This document shows positions 1-8,193 of a stretch of 64,000 bases of DNA, one piece after another. How positions within the stretch are numbered: position 1 is the first letter of the stretch; each line of letters starts with the position of its first letter. The position numbers and the translations under genes were made by a program. Location of the stretch: assembly GCF_026343295.1 (NCBI RefSeq), contig NZ_JAPELY010000001.1:1612001-1676000 (forward strand), given 5' to 3'. The notes beneath the pieces were generated by a model. The model searched no databases, was not told the DNA's origin, and saw only the letters and a list, made by a program, of their open reading frames with translations. The DNA comes from Streptomyces sp. NBC_00083. Lineage in GTDB: Bacteria; Actinomycetota; Actinomycetes; Streptomycetales; Streptomycetaceae.

Positions 1-1
1 C

Positions 2-280
2 GCGATGCAGGCCAACCCGGGGCCGGACGCGGAGATGGCCGACGGCGACGTACGGATCAGCGGGCGCGCCGTGGAGGTCACCGACCCCGCGGTGATGGCG
101 CGGTTCGCCTCCCTGGTGGCGCCGCCCGAGCCGTTCCACCTCTTCCGCGCCGAGCTGACCGAAGTCGTGCGCACCGATGTGGAGGACGACGAACTCGTCG
201 TACGGGTGTGGCGCCCCGGCGCCGCCCTGCGCGTCCTCAGGCGCGGCAACGGCGACGAGGGAGTGCGCGAGGACGCCTGA
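2..280 (+). CDS. Pyridoxamine 5'-phosphate oxidase-family protein, C-terminal part
   Basis: Only the last ~92 residues are in the window. The frame is open at the first base, and the ATG at position 5 lies inside a typical family stretch (MQANPGPDAEMADGDVRISG), so it is probably internal. The segment matches the split beta-barrel fold of small FMN- or F420-binding proteins of the pyridoxamine phosphate oxidase superfamily: an 'isgRAVEVTDP' strand, then 'EPFHLFRAELTEVVRTDV' and 'VRVWRPGAALRVLRR'. Substrate and cofactor cannot be told from this fragment. It runs toward the acyl-CoA dehydrogenase genes, which end only 25 bases away on the opposite strand. Family call fairly firm, function unknown. 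Confidence 0.6.
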   Translation, partial: AMQANPGPDAEMADGDVRISGRAVEVTDPAVMARFASLVAPPEPFHLFRAELTEVVRTDVEDDELVVRVWRPGAALRVLRRGNGDEGVREDA

Positions 281-304
281 ACCGGCACCGGGCCCCCGGG
301 GAGA

Positions 305-1321
305 TCAGCCCGCCAGGACCAGCTTCCTGCACGCGCCGGGTGTGCCCCACGCGTCCCTGAGCGGGCGCGCCTTGCGCAGCCAGAGCGACAGATCGAGCTC
401 CTGCGTGTAGCCCACCGCGCCGTGCAGTTGCAGCGCGGTGCGGGCGGCGGCGTACGCGGCCTCACCTGCGGTGACCTTCGCGGCGGCCACGTCAGCCGGC
501 GCGAGCGAGAGCGCGGCCCCGAAGAGCAGCGGCCGGGCGAACTCCACCGCGACCAGCGTGTCCGCGAGCCGGTGCTTGACCGCCTGGAAGGAGCCGATGG
601 GCGCTCCGAACTGGATGCGCTGCTTGACGTACGCCACGGTCCGGTCGAGCAGCGCCTGGGCGAGTCCGAGGCACTGCCCGGCCGCCGCGAGCCGCGCCCA
701 CCCGGTGGCGTACGCGACGGCATCGGCCAACGGGGGCCCCGCGGCGAGGAGTTCACCTCCGGGCAGCGGCCGGGACAGCCGCCGCGCGGGATCGGCCGAG
801 GCCTGGACCGGACCGTGCCCGGGGGCGAGCCGCAGCTCGGGGCCCGGCCCGCCCGGCCGACGCGTCCGGGCCGACTGGGCCGATACGACCAGGACGGCAT
901 CGGCGGTGTCCGCGTCGAGCGCGTACGGCCCCGCGCCGGGGAACAGCACGCTCGCCACGCAGGCGCCGGAGACGACCGGGGGCAGCAGCCGCTTGGCCGG
1001 TCCCGGCTCGCCGAGCTCCGCGAGCCGGCCGAGCAGGGCAGCCGCCGCCACCGTCTCCACATAGGGGCCCGGCGCCGCATGACGGCCCAACTCCACACAG
1101 GCGAGGGCGAGTTCGACGGGCAGCGGGCCGACGTCTTCGTACGCCCCGGGTGCCGCGAGTGCGAGGATCCCGGCGTCGGCGGCGCGCGACCACAGGGCCC
1201 GGCCCGGCCCCGCGTCCCCCGCGCCCCACGCCCGTACCGCGGACGGCGTGTCGGCGGCGGTCAGCATCGCGTCGAGGGAGCGCGTGAAGTCGCGCTGTTC
1301 CGAGGTGAGCAGGAACCTCAT
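305..1321 (-). CDS. Acyl-CoA dehydrogenase, short partner subunit (FadE32/33-like)
   Basis: 338 residues, shorter than canonical acyl-CoA dehydrogenases, as expected for the second subunit of actinobacterial two-gene (alpha2beta2) steroid dehydrogenases. Visible signatures are an N-terminal helical domain (TSEQRDFTRSLDAML), the RIQFGAPIGSFQAVKHRLAD segment near residue 235 and LHGAVGYTQELDLSLWLRKA near residue 297. The ATG at 1321 overlaps the TGA of the larger dehydrogenase (ATGA), so the two are translationally coupled and probably form one enzyme. It is the last gene of the leftward transcript that starts at the KstR2-type operator at 2509. The FadE32/33 comparison rests on length, pairing and context; exact orthology needs a tree. 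Confidence 0.8.
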   Translation of the reverse strand: MRFLLTSEQRDFTRSLDAMLTAADTPSAVRAWGAGDAGPGRALWSRAADAGILALAAPGAYEDVGPLPVELALACVELGRHAAPGPYVETVAAAALLGRLAELGEPGPAKRLLPPVVSGACVASVLFPGAGPYALDADTADAVLVVSAQSARTRRPGGPGPELRLAPGHGPVQASADPARRLSRPLPGGELLAAGPPLADAVAYATGWARLAAAGQCLGLAQALLDRTVAYVKQRIQFGAPIGSFQAVKHRLADTLVAVEFARPLLFGAALSLAPADVAAAKVTAGEAAYAAARTALQLHGAVGYTQELDLSLWLRKARPLRDAWGTPGACRKLVLAG

Positions 1322-2487
1322 CGGCGGCCCTTCGGCAGGCCGAGCAGACGCTCGGCGATGATGTCGCGCTGGATCTCGTTGGTCCCCGCGTAGATGGGGC
1401 CGGCCAGCGAGAAGACGTAGTTCTCGGCCCAACTCCCGTACTCCGGGGCCTCGTCGGCGTCGTCGGACAGCTCCCCGTACGGCCCGAGCAGATCGAGCGC
1501 GCACTCGTGCAGGGCGATGTCGTACCCGGACCAGAACACCTTGTTCAGGCTGGACTCGGCGCCGATGGTCCCGCCCGCGGCGAAGCGGGAGGCGTGGGCC
1601 GCGGTGAAGAGCTGATAGGCGCGCGCCCCGATCACCGCGTCCGCGACCCGGTCGCGCAGCGCGGTGTCCGCCGGATCGCCCGAGGCCCGCCACAGCTCCA
1701 CGAGGCGCGCGGCCGACGCGAGGAAACGACCGGGGGAGCGCAGCATCAGGCCGCGCTCGTTGCCCGTCGTCGACATGGCGATCCGCCAGCCCGCGCCCAC
1801 CTCGCCGATGACGTCCTCGTCCGGCACGAAGACGTCGTCGAGGAACAGCTCGGCGAAGGCGGGCTTGCCGTCGAGCCGGCCGATGGGGCGGACCGTCACG
1901 CCGGGCGCCCGCAGGTCGAACATCAGATACGTGAGGCCCTGGTGCGGCCTGTCCGCCGCCGGGTCCGTGCGGAAGATGCCGAAGGCGCGGTCGGCGAAGG
2001 CGGCCCGCGACGACCAGGTCTTCTGCCCCGAGAGCAGCCAACCCCCGTGCGTGCGAATGGCCTTGGAGCGCAGGGAGGCGAGATCGGAACCCGCCTCCGG
2101 CTCGGACCAGGCCTGCGCCCAGATCGTCGCGCCGCTCGCCATGTCCGGCAGGACGCGCGCCCGCTGCTCGGGTGTGGCGTGGTCGAACAGGGTCGGCGCG
2201 AGCAGGTTGATGCCGTTCTGCGAGACCCGGCCGGGCCCGCCCGCCGCGAAGTACTCCTCCTCGAAGACGAGCCACTGGAAGATGTCGGCGCCCCGGCCCC
2301 CGTACTCCTCGGGCCACGACACCACCGACCAGCGGTCCGCGGCCAGTTGCGCCTCCCACTCCCGGTGCGCGGCGAAACCGGCCGCCGTCTCCAGGGAGGG
2401 CAGCGGCACGGCGGGCACGTGCGTGGCGAGCCAGGCGCGCGCCTCGGCCCGGAAGGCCTCCTGGCCGGGCGTGGGATCCAGGTCCAT
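1318..2487 (-). CDS. Acyl-CoA dehydrogenase, long subunit (FadE30/31-like)
   Basis: 389 residues, full-length acyl-CoA dehydrogenase: an FAD-dependent alpha,beta-desaturase of acyl-CoA thioesters. Seen: WAQAWSEPEAGSDLASLRSKA and GQKTWSSRAAFADRAFGI in the middle beta domain, a NERGLML segment where isovaleryl-type enzymes carry the catalytic glutamate, and YAGTNEIQRDIIAERLLG near the C-terminus, where alanine replaces the glutamate used by medium-chain enzymes. The ATG at 2487 is preferred because longer versions would run into the operator at 2509-2525. It overlaps the smaller partner gene by four bases and is divergent from the IpdF-like SDR. Context with KstR2, FadA6 and IpdF-like genes suggests a steroid-derived CoA thioester as substrate (inference). 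Confidence 0.85.
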   Translation of the reverse strand: MDLDPTPGQEAFRAEARAWLATHVPAVPLPSLETAAGFAAHREWEAQLAADRWSVVSWPEEYGGRGADIFQWLVFEEEYFAAGGPGRVSQNGINLLAPTLFDHATPEQRARVLPDMASGATIWAQAWSEPEAGSDLASLRSKAIRTHGGWLLSGQKTWSSRAAFADRAFGIFRTDPAADRPHQGLTYLMFDLRAPGVTVRPIGRLDGKPAFAELFLDDVFVPDEDVIGEVGAGWRIAMSTTGNERGLMLRSPGRFLASAARLVELWRASGDPADTALRDRVADAVIGARAYQLFTAAHASRFAAGGTIGAESSLNKVFWSGYDIALHECALDLLGPYGELSDDADEAPEYGSWAENYVFSLAGPIYAGTNEIQRDIIAERLLGLPKGRR

Positions 2488-2508
2488 GGGTGCGGCACAC
2501 CATCCTTC

Positions 2509-2525
2509 CCTAACAAGTGTTTGGT
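2509..2525. promoter_or_regulatory. KstR2-type operator between divergent fadE and SDR genes
   Basis: The sequence CCTAACAAGTGTTTGGT contains a perfect 16-bp dyad, CCnAACAnnTGTTnGG (2509-2524). Its internal 14 bases (2512-2525) match the published mycobacterial KstR2 motif AnCAAGnnCTTGnT at 9 of 10 fixed positions. It sits in the 54-bp gap between the divergent fadE (start 2487) and SDR (start 2542), close enough to block both promoters. A copy differing at one base, on the opposite strand, is at 14505-14521. Confidence 0.75.
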
Positions 2526-2541
2526 AGGTTAACGTGGCGCC

Positions 2542-3348
2542 GTGACGGACAACAAGGCTCAGTACGTGCCGGGCCACGGCCTCCTCGACGGCCGCACCGC
2601 CGTCGTCACCGCGGCGGCCGGCGCCGGGATCGGCGGGGCCACCGCCCGCAGGCTCCTCGAAGAGGGCGCCCGTGTCGTCATCGGCGACACCCACACCCGC
2701 CGCCTCCAGGAGTCCGAGCGGGCGCTCGCCGCGGAGTTCGGCGCGCACCGCGTCGCCTCCCTGCCCTGCGACGTGACCGACGAGGACCAGGTCGCCGCCC
2801 TCTTCGCGCTCGCCGCCCGCGAACACGGCGGCCTCGACATCGTCGTCAACAACGCGGGCCTCGGCGGCACGTGCTCCCTCGTCGACATGAGCGACGAGGC
2901 ATGGACCAAGGTCCTCGACGTCACGCTGGGCGGCACCTTCCGCTGCACCCGCGCCGCCCTGCGCGCCTTCAAGGAGAGCGCCGGGTCCGGGGAGACCGGC
3001 CGCGGCGCAGTGATCGTCAACAACGCCTCCGTCGTCGGCTGGCGCGCCCAGGCGGGCCAGGCCCACTACGCCGCCGCCAAGGCCGGCGTCATGGCGCTCA
3101 CCCGGTGCGCGGCCATCGAGGCCGCCGAGTACGGCGTCCGCGTCAACGCCGTCGCGCCCAGCCTCGCCATGCACCCGCACCTCGTGAAGGTGACCTCCGC
3201 CGAACTCCTCGAAGAACTCACCGCGCGCGAGGCGTTCGGCCGCCACGCCGAACCCTGGGAGGTCGCCAACGTCATCGTCTTCCTGGCCAGCGGCTACTCC
3301 TCGTACCTGACCGGCGAGGTCGTCTCCGTCAGCAGCCAGCACGCCTAG
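2542..3348 (+). CDS. ipdF: SDR oxidoreductase, IpdF-like
   Basis: 268 residues, classical short-chain dehydrogenase with a Rossmann fold binding NAD(P). Seen: glycine-rich cofactor loop AAAGAGIGGATARR near residues 24-37, CDVTDEDQV, the structural NNAG motif (IVVNNAGLGG), a catalytic serine in NNASVVGW and YAAAK for the Tyr/Lys pair. GTG start at 2542. The gene is followed 21 bases later by the KstR2-like repressor and then FadA6, the same neighbours as IpdF (Rv3559c) in Mycobacterium, where the enzyme acts on hydroxylated HIP-CoA intermediates. Family certain; the IpdF assignment comes from synteny and length. Confidence 0.75.
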   Translation: MTDNKAQYVPGHGLLDGRTAVVTAAAGAGIGGATARRLLEEGARVVIGDTHTRRLQESERALAAEFGAHRVASLPCDVTDEDQVAALFALAAREHGGLDIVVNNAGLGGTCSLVDMSDEAWTKVLDVTLGGTFRCTRAALRAFKESAGSGETGRGAVIVNNASVVGWRAQAGQAHYAAAKAGVMALTRCAAIEAAEYGVRVNAVAPSLAMHPHLVKVTSAELLEELTAREAFGRHAEPWEVANVIVFLASGYSSYLTGEVVSVSSQHA

Positions 3349-3369
3349 CCGGGGCAGCACAATGGACGG

Positions 3370-4017
3370 GTGCCGACGAACGAACCGACGAACAAGCCGA
3401 ACAGGCCCGCGCCCCGGAAGGCGGCGCAGGTGAGCGCCGCGCCCGAGCGGCGGAGCGAACTCCTCGCCACCGCCGCCGAGGTGTTCGCCTCCCAGGGGTA
3501 CAACGCCACCACCGTCCGCCGGATCGCCGACGAGGCGGGGCTGCTCGCGGGCAGCCTCTACTACCACTTCGACTCCAAGGAGTCGATGCTCGACGAGATC
3601 CTCTCGACCTTCCTGAACGAGCTCTGGGAGGGGTACGACGCCGTGCTCGCCGCCGGCCTCGGGCCCCGGGAGACCATCGAAGCCCTCGTCACCGAGTCGT
3701 TCCGGGAGATCGACCGGCACCGCGCCGCCGTCGCGATCTACCAGAAGGAGTCCCGCCACCTGGCCGCGCAGCCCCGCTTCCACTACCTCGCCGACTCGCA
3801 GCAGAAGTTCGAGAAGGCATGGCTGGGCACGCTGGAGCGCGGGGTCGAGGCGCGGGTCTTCCGCGCCGACCTGGACATCCGCCTCACCTACCGCTTCGTG
3901 CGCGACACGGTGTGGGTCGCCGCGTCCTGGTACCGCCCCGGCGGCCTGCACAGCCCGGAGGAGATCGCCCGCCAGTACCTCTCGATGGTCCTGGACGGAA
4001 TCGCCGTACGCACATAA
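3370..4017 (+). CDS. kstR2: TetR-family repressor, KstR2-like
   Basis: 215 residues with GTG start. The N-terminal TetR helix-turn-helix is at about residues 30-75 (LLATAAEVFASQGYNATTVR, then RIADEAGLLAGSLYYHFDSK). The ligand-binding half carries features I recognise from mycobacterial KstR2: a QKESRHLAAQPRFHYL segment, DLDIRLTYRFVRDTVWVAASW and WYRPGGL followed by QYLSMVLDGI. KstR2 represses the genes for the last two steroid rings and is released by HIP-CoA. The gene lies between ipdF- and fadA6-like genes exactly as in Mycobacterium, and two matching operators occur in the window (2509 and 14505). Probably autoregulated through the first one. Confidence 0.85.
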   Translation: MPTNEPTNKPNRPAPRKAAQVSAAPERRSELLATAAEVFASQGYNATTVRRIADEAGLLAGSLYYHFDSKESMLDEILSTFLNELWEGYDAVLAAGLGPRETIEALVTESFREIDRHRAAVAIYQKESRHLAAQPRFHYLADSQQKFEKAWLGTLERGVEARVFRADLDIRLTYRFVRDTVWVAASWYRPGGLHSPEEIARQYLSMVLDGIAVRT

Positions 4018-4043
4018 CGCGCATCCACACATGGGGAGTCGAC

Positions 4044-5201
<1,158 letters not shown>

Positions 5202-5233
5202 CGCGCCTCCGCGCACGGCACCGGGCCCGGCCC

Positions 5234-5275
5234 TGCGGCCTCCCCGTCCGTGACGTGCGCCACGGACGGGCCGCA
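5234..5275 (+). terminator. Hairpin terminator after fadA6
   Basis: Perfect 9-bp stem CCGTCCGTG (5244-5252) / CACGGACGG (5261-5269) extended by an outer stem TGCGGC (5234-5239) / GCCGCA (5270-5275) across a small internal bulge. GC-rich with no U-run, as is usual in Streptomyces. It separates the thiolase from the cold-shock gene leader. Confidence 0.6.
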
Positions 5276-5318
5276 CAGGAGCGTGCTATCGTGGTGGCTG
5301 TTGCAGTTTTGGTACCCA

Positions 5319-5432
5319 TATACTTTATGTGCGCCTGACGGGAATGTTCCTCAGGCGCATTATTTGTTTCCGGGGTTTCTCCGGATGGGCTCAATGCGGC
5401 GACGAGGAATCCGTAAATCCGCGGATTTCCGG
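5319..5432 (+). promoter_or_regulatory. cspA leader with two hairpins and a candidate -10 box
   Basis: The 150 bases before the cold-shock gene are unusually AT-rich for this genome. A TATACT box at 5319-5324 could be a -10 element, though no convincing -35 is seen. Next come a hairpin with a perfect 9-bp stem TGCGCCTGA (5330-5338) / TCAGGCGCA (5351-5359), with GGAA/TTCC pairing in its loop, and a second dyad at 5411-5432 centred on the palindrome AAATCCGCGGATTT (5415-5428). The second ends about 18 bases before the ribosome-binding site. A structured 5' UTR is typical of cold-shock mRNAs; a role in temperature control is inference. Confidence 0.45.
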
Positions 5433-5459
5433 AACTGCCCCTGTCTTAGGAGAAATGAC

Positions 5460-5663
5460 ATGGCTACTGGCACCGTGAAGTGGTTCAACTCGGAAAAGGG
5501 CTTCGGCTTCATCGAGCAGGACGGCGGCGGCCCCGACGTCTTCGCCCACTACTCCAACATCGCCTCCTCCGGCTTCCGTGAGCTCCTCGAGGGCCAGAAG
5601 GTCTCCTTCGAGGTCACCCAGGGCCAGAAGGGCCTGCAGGCGGAGAACATTCTCCCCGCCTAA
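5460..5663 (+). CDS. cspA: Cold-shock domain protein (CspA family)
   Basis: 67 residues, a complete OB-fold cold-shock domain. RNP1 is KGFGFIEQD (about residues 16-24) and RNP2 is DVFAHYSNI (about 30-38); it starts with the canonical [14 protein letters not shown]. Such proteins bind single-stranded RNA and DNA and melt secondary structure. The start is fixed by the conserved N-terminus and by an AGGAG-type ribosome site 7-12 bases upstream. The gene is followed at 120 bases by a DEAD-box helicase, a functional pairing seen in other Streptomyces, and the gap between them can fold as an attenuator. Confidence 0.95.
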   Translation: MATGTVKWFNSEKGFGFIEQDGGGPDVFAHYSNIASSGFRELLEGQKVSFEVTQGQKGLQAENILPA

Positions 5664-5685
5664 TCGCCGACGAGGCGTATTTTGC

Positions 5686-5752
5686 AGCCGCGGAATTAGC
5701 GGCTCGCGAATTTCGCAGCCGGGGCCCGCACCCTCAGGTGCGGGTCCCGGCT
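5686..5752 (+). promoter_or_regulatory. Attenuator-like alternative hairpins between cspA and helicase
   Basis: Three hairpins compete. A: AGCCGC (5686-5691) / GCGGCT (5699-5704). B: CGGCT (5700-5704) / AGCCG (5717-5721), with inner GCG/CGC pairing. C: a 16-bp stem with one mismatch, AGCCGGGGCCCGCACC (5717-5732) / GGTGCGGGTCCCGGCT (5737-5752), followed by TTGTGCTGTCTTGT. A excludes B and B excludes C, so C behaves like a terminator and B like an antiterminator. Seen directly; regulation is inference. The simpler reading is just a terminator for cspA at 5717-5752. Confidence 0.55.
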
Positions 5753-5783
5753 TGTGCTGTCTTGTCCCAGGAGGCAAAACCGT

Positions 5784-7550
5784 ATGACGCGCACGACCAG
5801 CAAGCGCTTCGGCGCAGGTTCCGGTGCCGCCGCCGGCTCACGTACCGGTTCCGGTGGCCGCCAGGGGTCCGGACGGCCCGCCGCGAAGTCCGCCAAGTCC
5901 GCGAAGCCCGCCAAGGGCCGGAGCACGGGGGCGCCGCAGGGCGAATTCAAGCTGCCGGAGACCCTCACCCCCGCGCTGCCCGCCGTCGAGGCCTTCGCCG
6001 ACCTGGACATGCCCGCCGCGCTCCTCAAGACGCTCGACGCGCAGGGCGTGACCGAGCCGTTCCCGATCCAGGGCGCCACCCTTCCGAACTCGCTGGCCGG
6101 CCGCGACATCCTCGGGCGCGGCCGTACCGGTTCCGGCAAGACCCTCGCCTTCGGCCTCGCCCTGCTCGCCCGCACCGCGGGCCGGCGCGCCGAGCCCACC
6201 GCGCCCCTCGCGCTCGTCCTGGTCCCCACCCGGGAACTGGCCCAGCAGGTCACCGACGCGCTCACGCCGTACGCGACCGCGGTCAACCTCCGCCTCACCA
6301 CCGTCGTCGGCGGGCTCTCCCTCACCAAGCAGGCCAACGCGCTGCGCCGCGGTGCCGAGGTCGTCGTCGCCACGCCGGGCCGGCTCAAGGACCTCATAGA
6401 GCGAGGTGACTGCTCGCTGGAGAACGTGGGCATCACCGTCCTCGACGAGGCCGACCAGATGGCCGACATGGGCTTCATGCCGCAGGTCACCGCGCTGCTC
6501 AAGCAGGTCGAACCGGACGGCCAGCGCATGCTGTTCTCGGCGACCCTCGACGCCAACATCGACCGCCTGGTCCGGATGTTCCTCACCGACCCGGTGGTGC
6601 ACTCCGTCGACCCGTCGGCCGGCGCGGTCACCACGATGGAACACCACGTCCTGTACGTGATGGACGAGACCGACAAGAAGGCCGTCACCACGCGCATCGC
6701 GGCGCGCGACGGCCGCGTGATCATGTTCCTCGACACCAAGCGGTCCGTGGACCGGCTGGTCAAGCGACTGCTCGCGAGCGGTGTGCGGGCGGCCGGGCTG
6801 CACGGCGGACGTTCCCAGCCGCAGCGCAACCGCACGCTCGACCAGTTCAAGAACGGCCAGGTCACCGCGCTGGTCGCGACGAACGTGGCGGCGCGCGGCA
6901 TCCACGTCGACGACCTCGACCTCGTCGTCAACGTCGACCCGCCGACCGACCACAAGGACTACCTCCACCGCGGTGGGCGCACCGCGCGCGCGGGCGAGTC
7001 GGGCAGCGTCGTCACGCTGGTCCTGCCGGACGAGAAGCGCGAGATGACCAAGCTCATGTCGTTCGCGGGGATCCGGCCCAGCACGGCCGAGATCAAGTCG
7101 AGCTCGGAGGAGCTGACGCGCCTCACGGGTGCGCGCGAGCCGTCCGGCGTGCCGGTCGTCATCGAGATCCCGGCCCAGCCGGAGCCGAAGCGGGCCGCGT
7201 CCGGCGGGCGCAGCCGGGGCCGCCGCGGCGGCCAGGGCACCCGCGGCACGACCCAGCCGTCGACCCCGCGCACCCAGTCCGGCGCCTCCCGCACGGAGTC
7301 CGGCACGCCCCGCTCACAGGGCGCGTCCCGTACGCAGGGCGGTGCTGCTCGCACGCAGGGCGGTGCTGCTCGCACGCAGGCGGGCGCATCCCGTACGCAG
7401 GGTGGTGCTGCCCGTTCGCAGGGCGGCGCGGGCCGTACCCAGGGCGCGCGGACCCAGGGCTCCGGCCAGGGCGGCCGGGGCGCATCGCCCCGCTCCTCCC
7501 AGCCCGGCCGAGGCCGCGGCCAGTCCGGCACGGGCCGGTCGGGGGCCTGA
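5784..7550 (+). CDS. DEAD-box RNA helicase with RTQGG-repeat tail
   Basis: 588 residues. An ATP-dependent RNA helicase core holds the ordered motifs: Q motif PFPIQGATL, Walker A GRTGSGKT (about residues 112-119), PTRELAQQ, TPGRL, DEAD at 221-224, SAT, then in the second RecA domain ARGIHVDDLDLVVNVD and HRGGRTARAG. The start MTRTTSKRF is preceded by GGAGG at 5770-5774. A basic Ser/Gly-rich N-terminal extension (about 50 residues) and a C-terminal tail from about residue 475 built of RTQGGA-type repeats are low-complexity RNA-binding-like regions. It lies behind cspA, so it probably acts in cold-shock RNA remodelling or ribosome assembly. DeaD/RhlE subfamily not resolved. Confidence 0.92.
   Translation: MTRTTSKRFGAGSGAAAGSRTGSGGRQGSGRPAAKSAKSAKPAKGRSTGAPQGEFKLPETLTPALPAVEAFADLDMPAALLKTLDAQGVTEPFPIQGATLPNSLAGRDILGRGRTGSGKTLAFGLALLARTAGRRAEPTAPLALVLVPTRELAQQVTDALTPYATAVNLRLTTVVGGLSLTKQANALRRGAEVVVATPGRLKDLIERGDCSLENVGITVLDEADQMADMGFMPQVTALLKQVEPDGQRMLFSATLDANIDRLVRMFLTDPVVHSVDPSAGAVTTMEHHVLYVMDETDKKAVTTRIAARDGRVIMFLDTKRSVDRLVKRLLASGVRAAGLHGGRSQPQRNRTLDQFKNGQVTALVATNVAARGIHVDDLDLVVNVDPPTDHKDYLHRGGRTARAGESGSVVTLVLPDEKREMTKLMSFAGIRPSTAEIKSSSEELTRLTGAREPSGVPVVIEIPAQPEPKRAASGGRSRGRRGGQGTRGTTQPSTPRTQSGASRTESGTPRSQGASRTQGGAARTQGGAARTQAGASRTQGGAARSQGGAGRTQGARTQGSGQGGRGASPRSSQPGRGRGQSGTGRSGA
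7321..7446 (+). repeat. Degenerate tandem repeat encoding the helicase RTQGGA tail
   Basis: Seven or so imperfect 24- to 27-base units around CGTACGCAGGGCGGTGCTGC encode repeated RTQGGAA/RTQGGAS blocks. Two adjacent units (starting near 7334 and 7358) are identical over 20 bases, which points to recent slippage or unequal exchange and predicts length polymorphism between strains. Confidence 0.7.
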
Positions 7551-7653
7551 GCCTTTTCGCGCAGCCCTCCGAGTCGTCGCTCAACGGGTTTGGGCGGTCT
7601 CGTACTGCGGGTTAGGGTGCCCAGCGCACGCTGATCATCAGGGGGGACCGCAC

Positions 7654-8193
7654 ATGAGCGACGACAAGCTGCCCGAACCGTCTCAACTGCCGCTCACGCC
7701 CGAGGAGTTGGAGAAACACCACGCTCCCTGGGCGGCCGGCACGATGGTAGCGCCTCCCGCCGGCAGTTACGCCGATCCGTTGGCCGTCCGGCCGCTACAG
7801 CCGAACCCGGTTCAGCAACCGTCTCCGTTCCTCAAGCCGGCTCCTCAGGCCGGACGGCACCAGGAAGGCGAACGGCTGAAGATCGAGCCGTCCATCCTGA
7901 CGGGGGCCGCGGGCAGGGCGGACGAGATCCATACGGCATTCACCAAACCCGCCGCAGCGCTGGAAGCCCCGGCGCTGGCCGCAGCCTCGGCCATGGAGGG
8001 CTGGGAGACGGCGCTGGCACTGAAGACCGCTCACACGCACTGGGAGAGCCAGGCCGGCACGGTGGCCGGCTGGCTTGCGCAGATCGCGGCGAGTCTGCGC
8101 GCGGGAGCGAAGGACTACACCAAGACCGATGCGGCCATTGATGAGGCCTTCAGGGGTGTCAAAAGTCCTCGATCGCCGTTCGAGAGGTACTGA
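7654..8193 (+). CDS. ESX/WXG100-like secreted protein with YxxxD signal
   Basis: 179 residues. The first ~70 are Pro-rich and disordered-looking; residues 75-170 look like a helical hairpin typical of type VII (ESX) substrates. A YxxxD secretion motif is at Y155-D159 (DYTKTDAAIDEAF), the EspC-type C-terminal signal. No Sec signal peptide or membrane segment. ATG start at 7654 after GGGGGGA. The TGA overlaps the ATG of the next gene (ATGA-type overlap at 8191-8195), so the two proteins are probably made in equal amounts and may form a partner pair. The family (DUF6317-like in my judgement) has no assigned function; partner or chaperone role is inference. Confidence 0.6.
   Translation: MSDDKLPEPSQLPLTPEELEKHHAPWAAGTMVAPPAGSYADPLAVRPLQPNPVQQPSPFLKPAPQAGRHQEGERLKIEPSILTGAAGRADEIHTAFTKPAAALEAPALAAASAMEGWETALALKTAHTHWESQAGTVAGWLAQIAASLRAGAKDYTKTDAAIDEAFRGVKSPRSPFERY

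Noticed and set aside
305..2503. A single 732-codon frame spanning both acyl-CoA dehydrogenase genes, which could look like a fused protein.
   Set aside because: The upstream part is out of frame with the true long subunit (1318-2487). The two real genes join by an ATGA overlap; there is no fusion and no frameshift.
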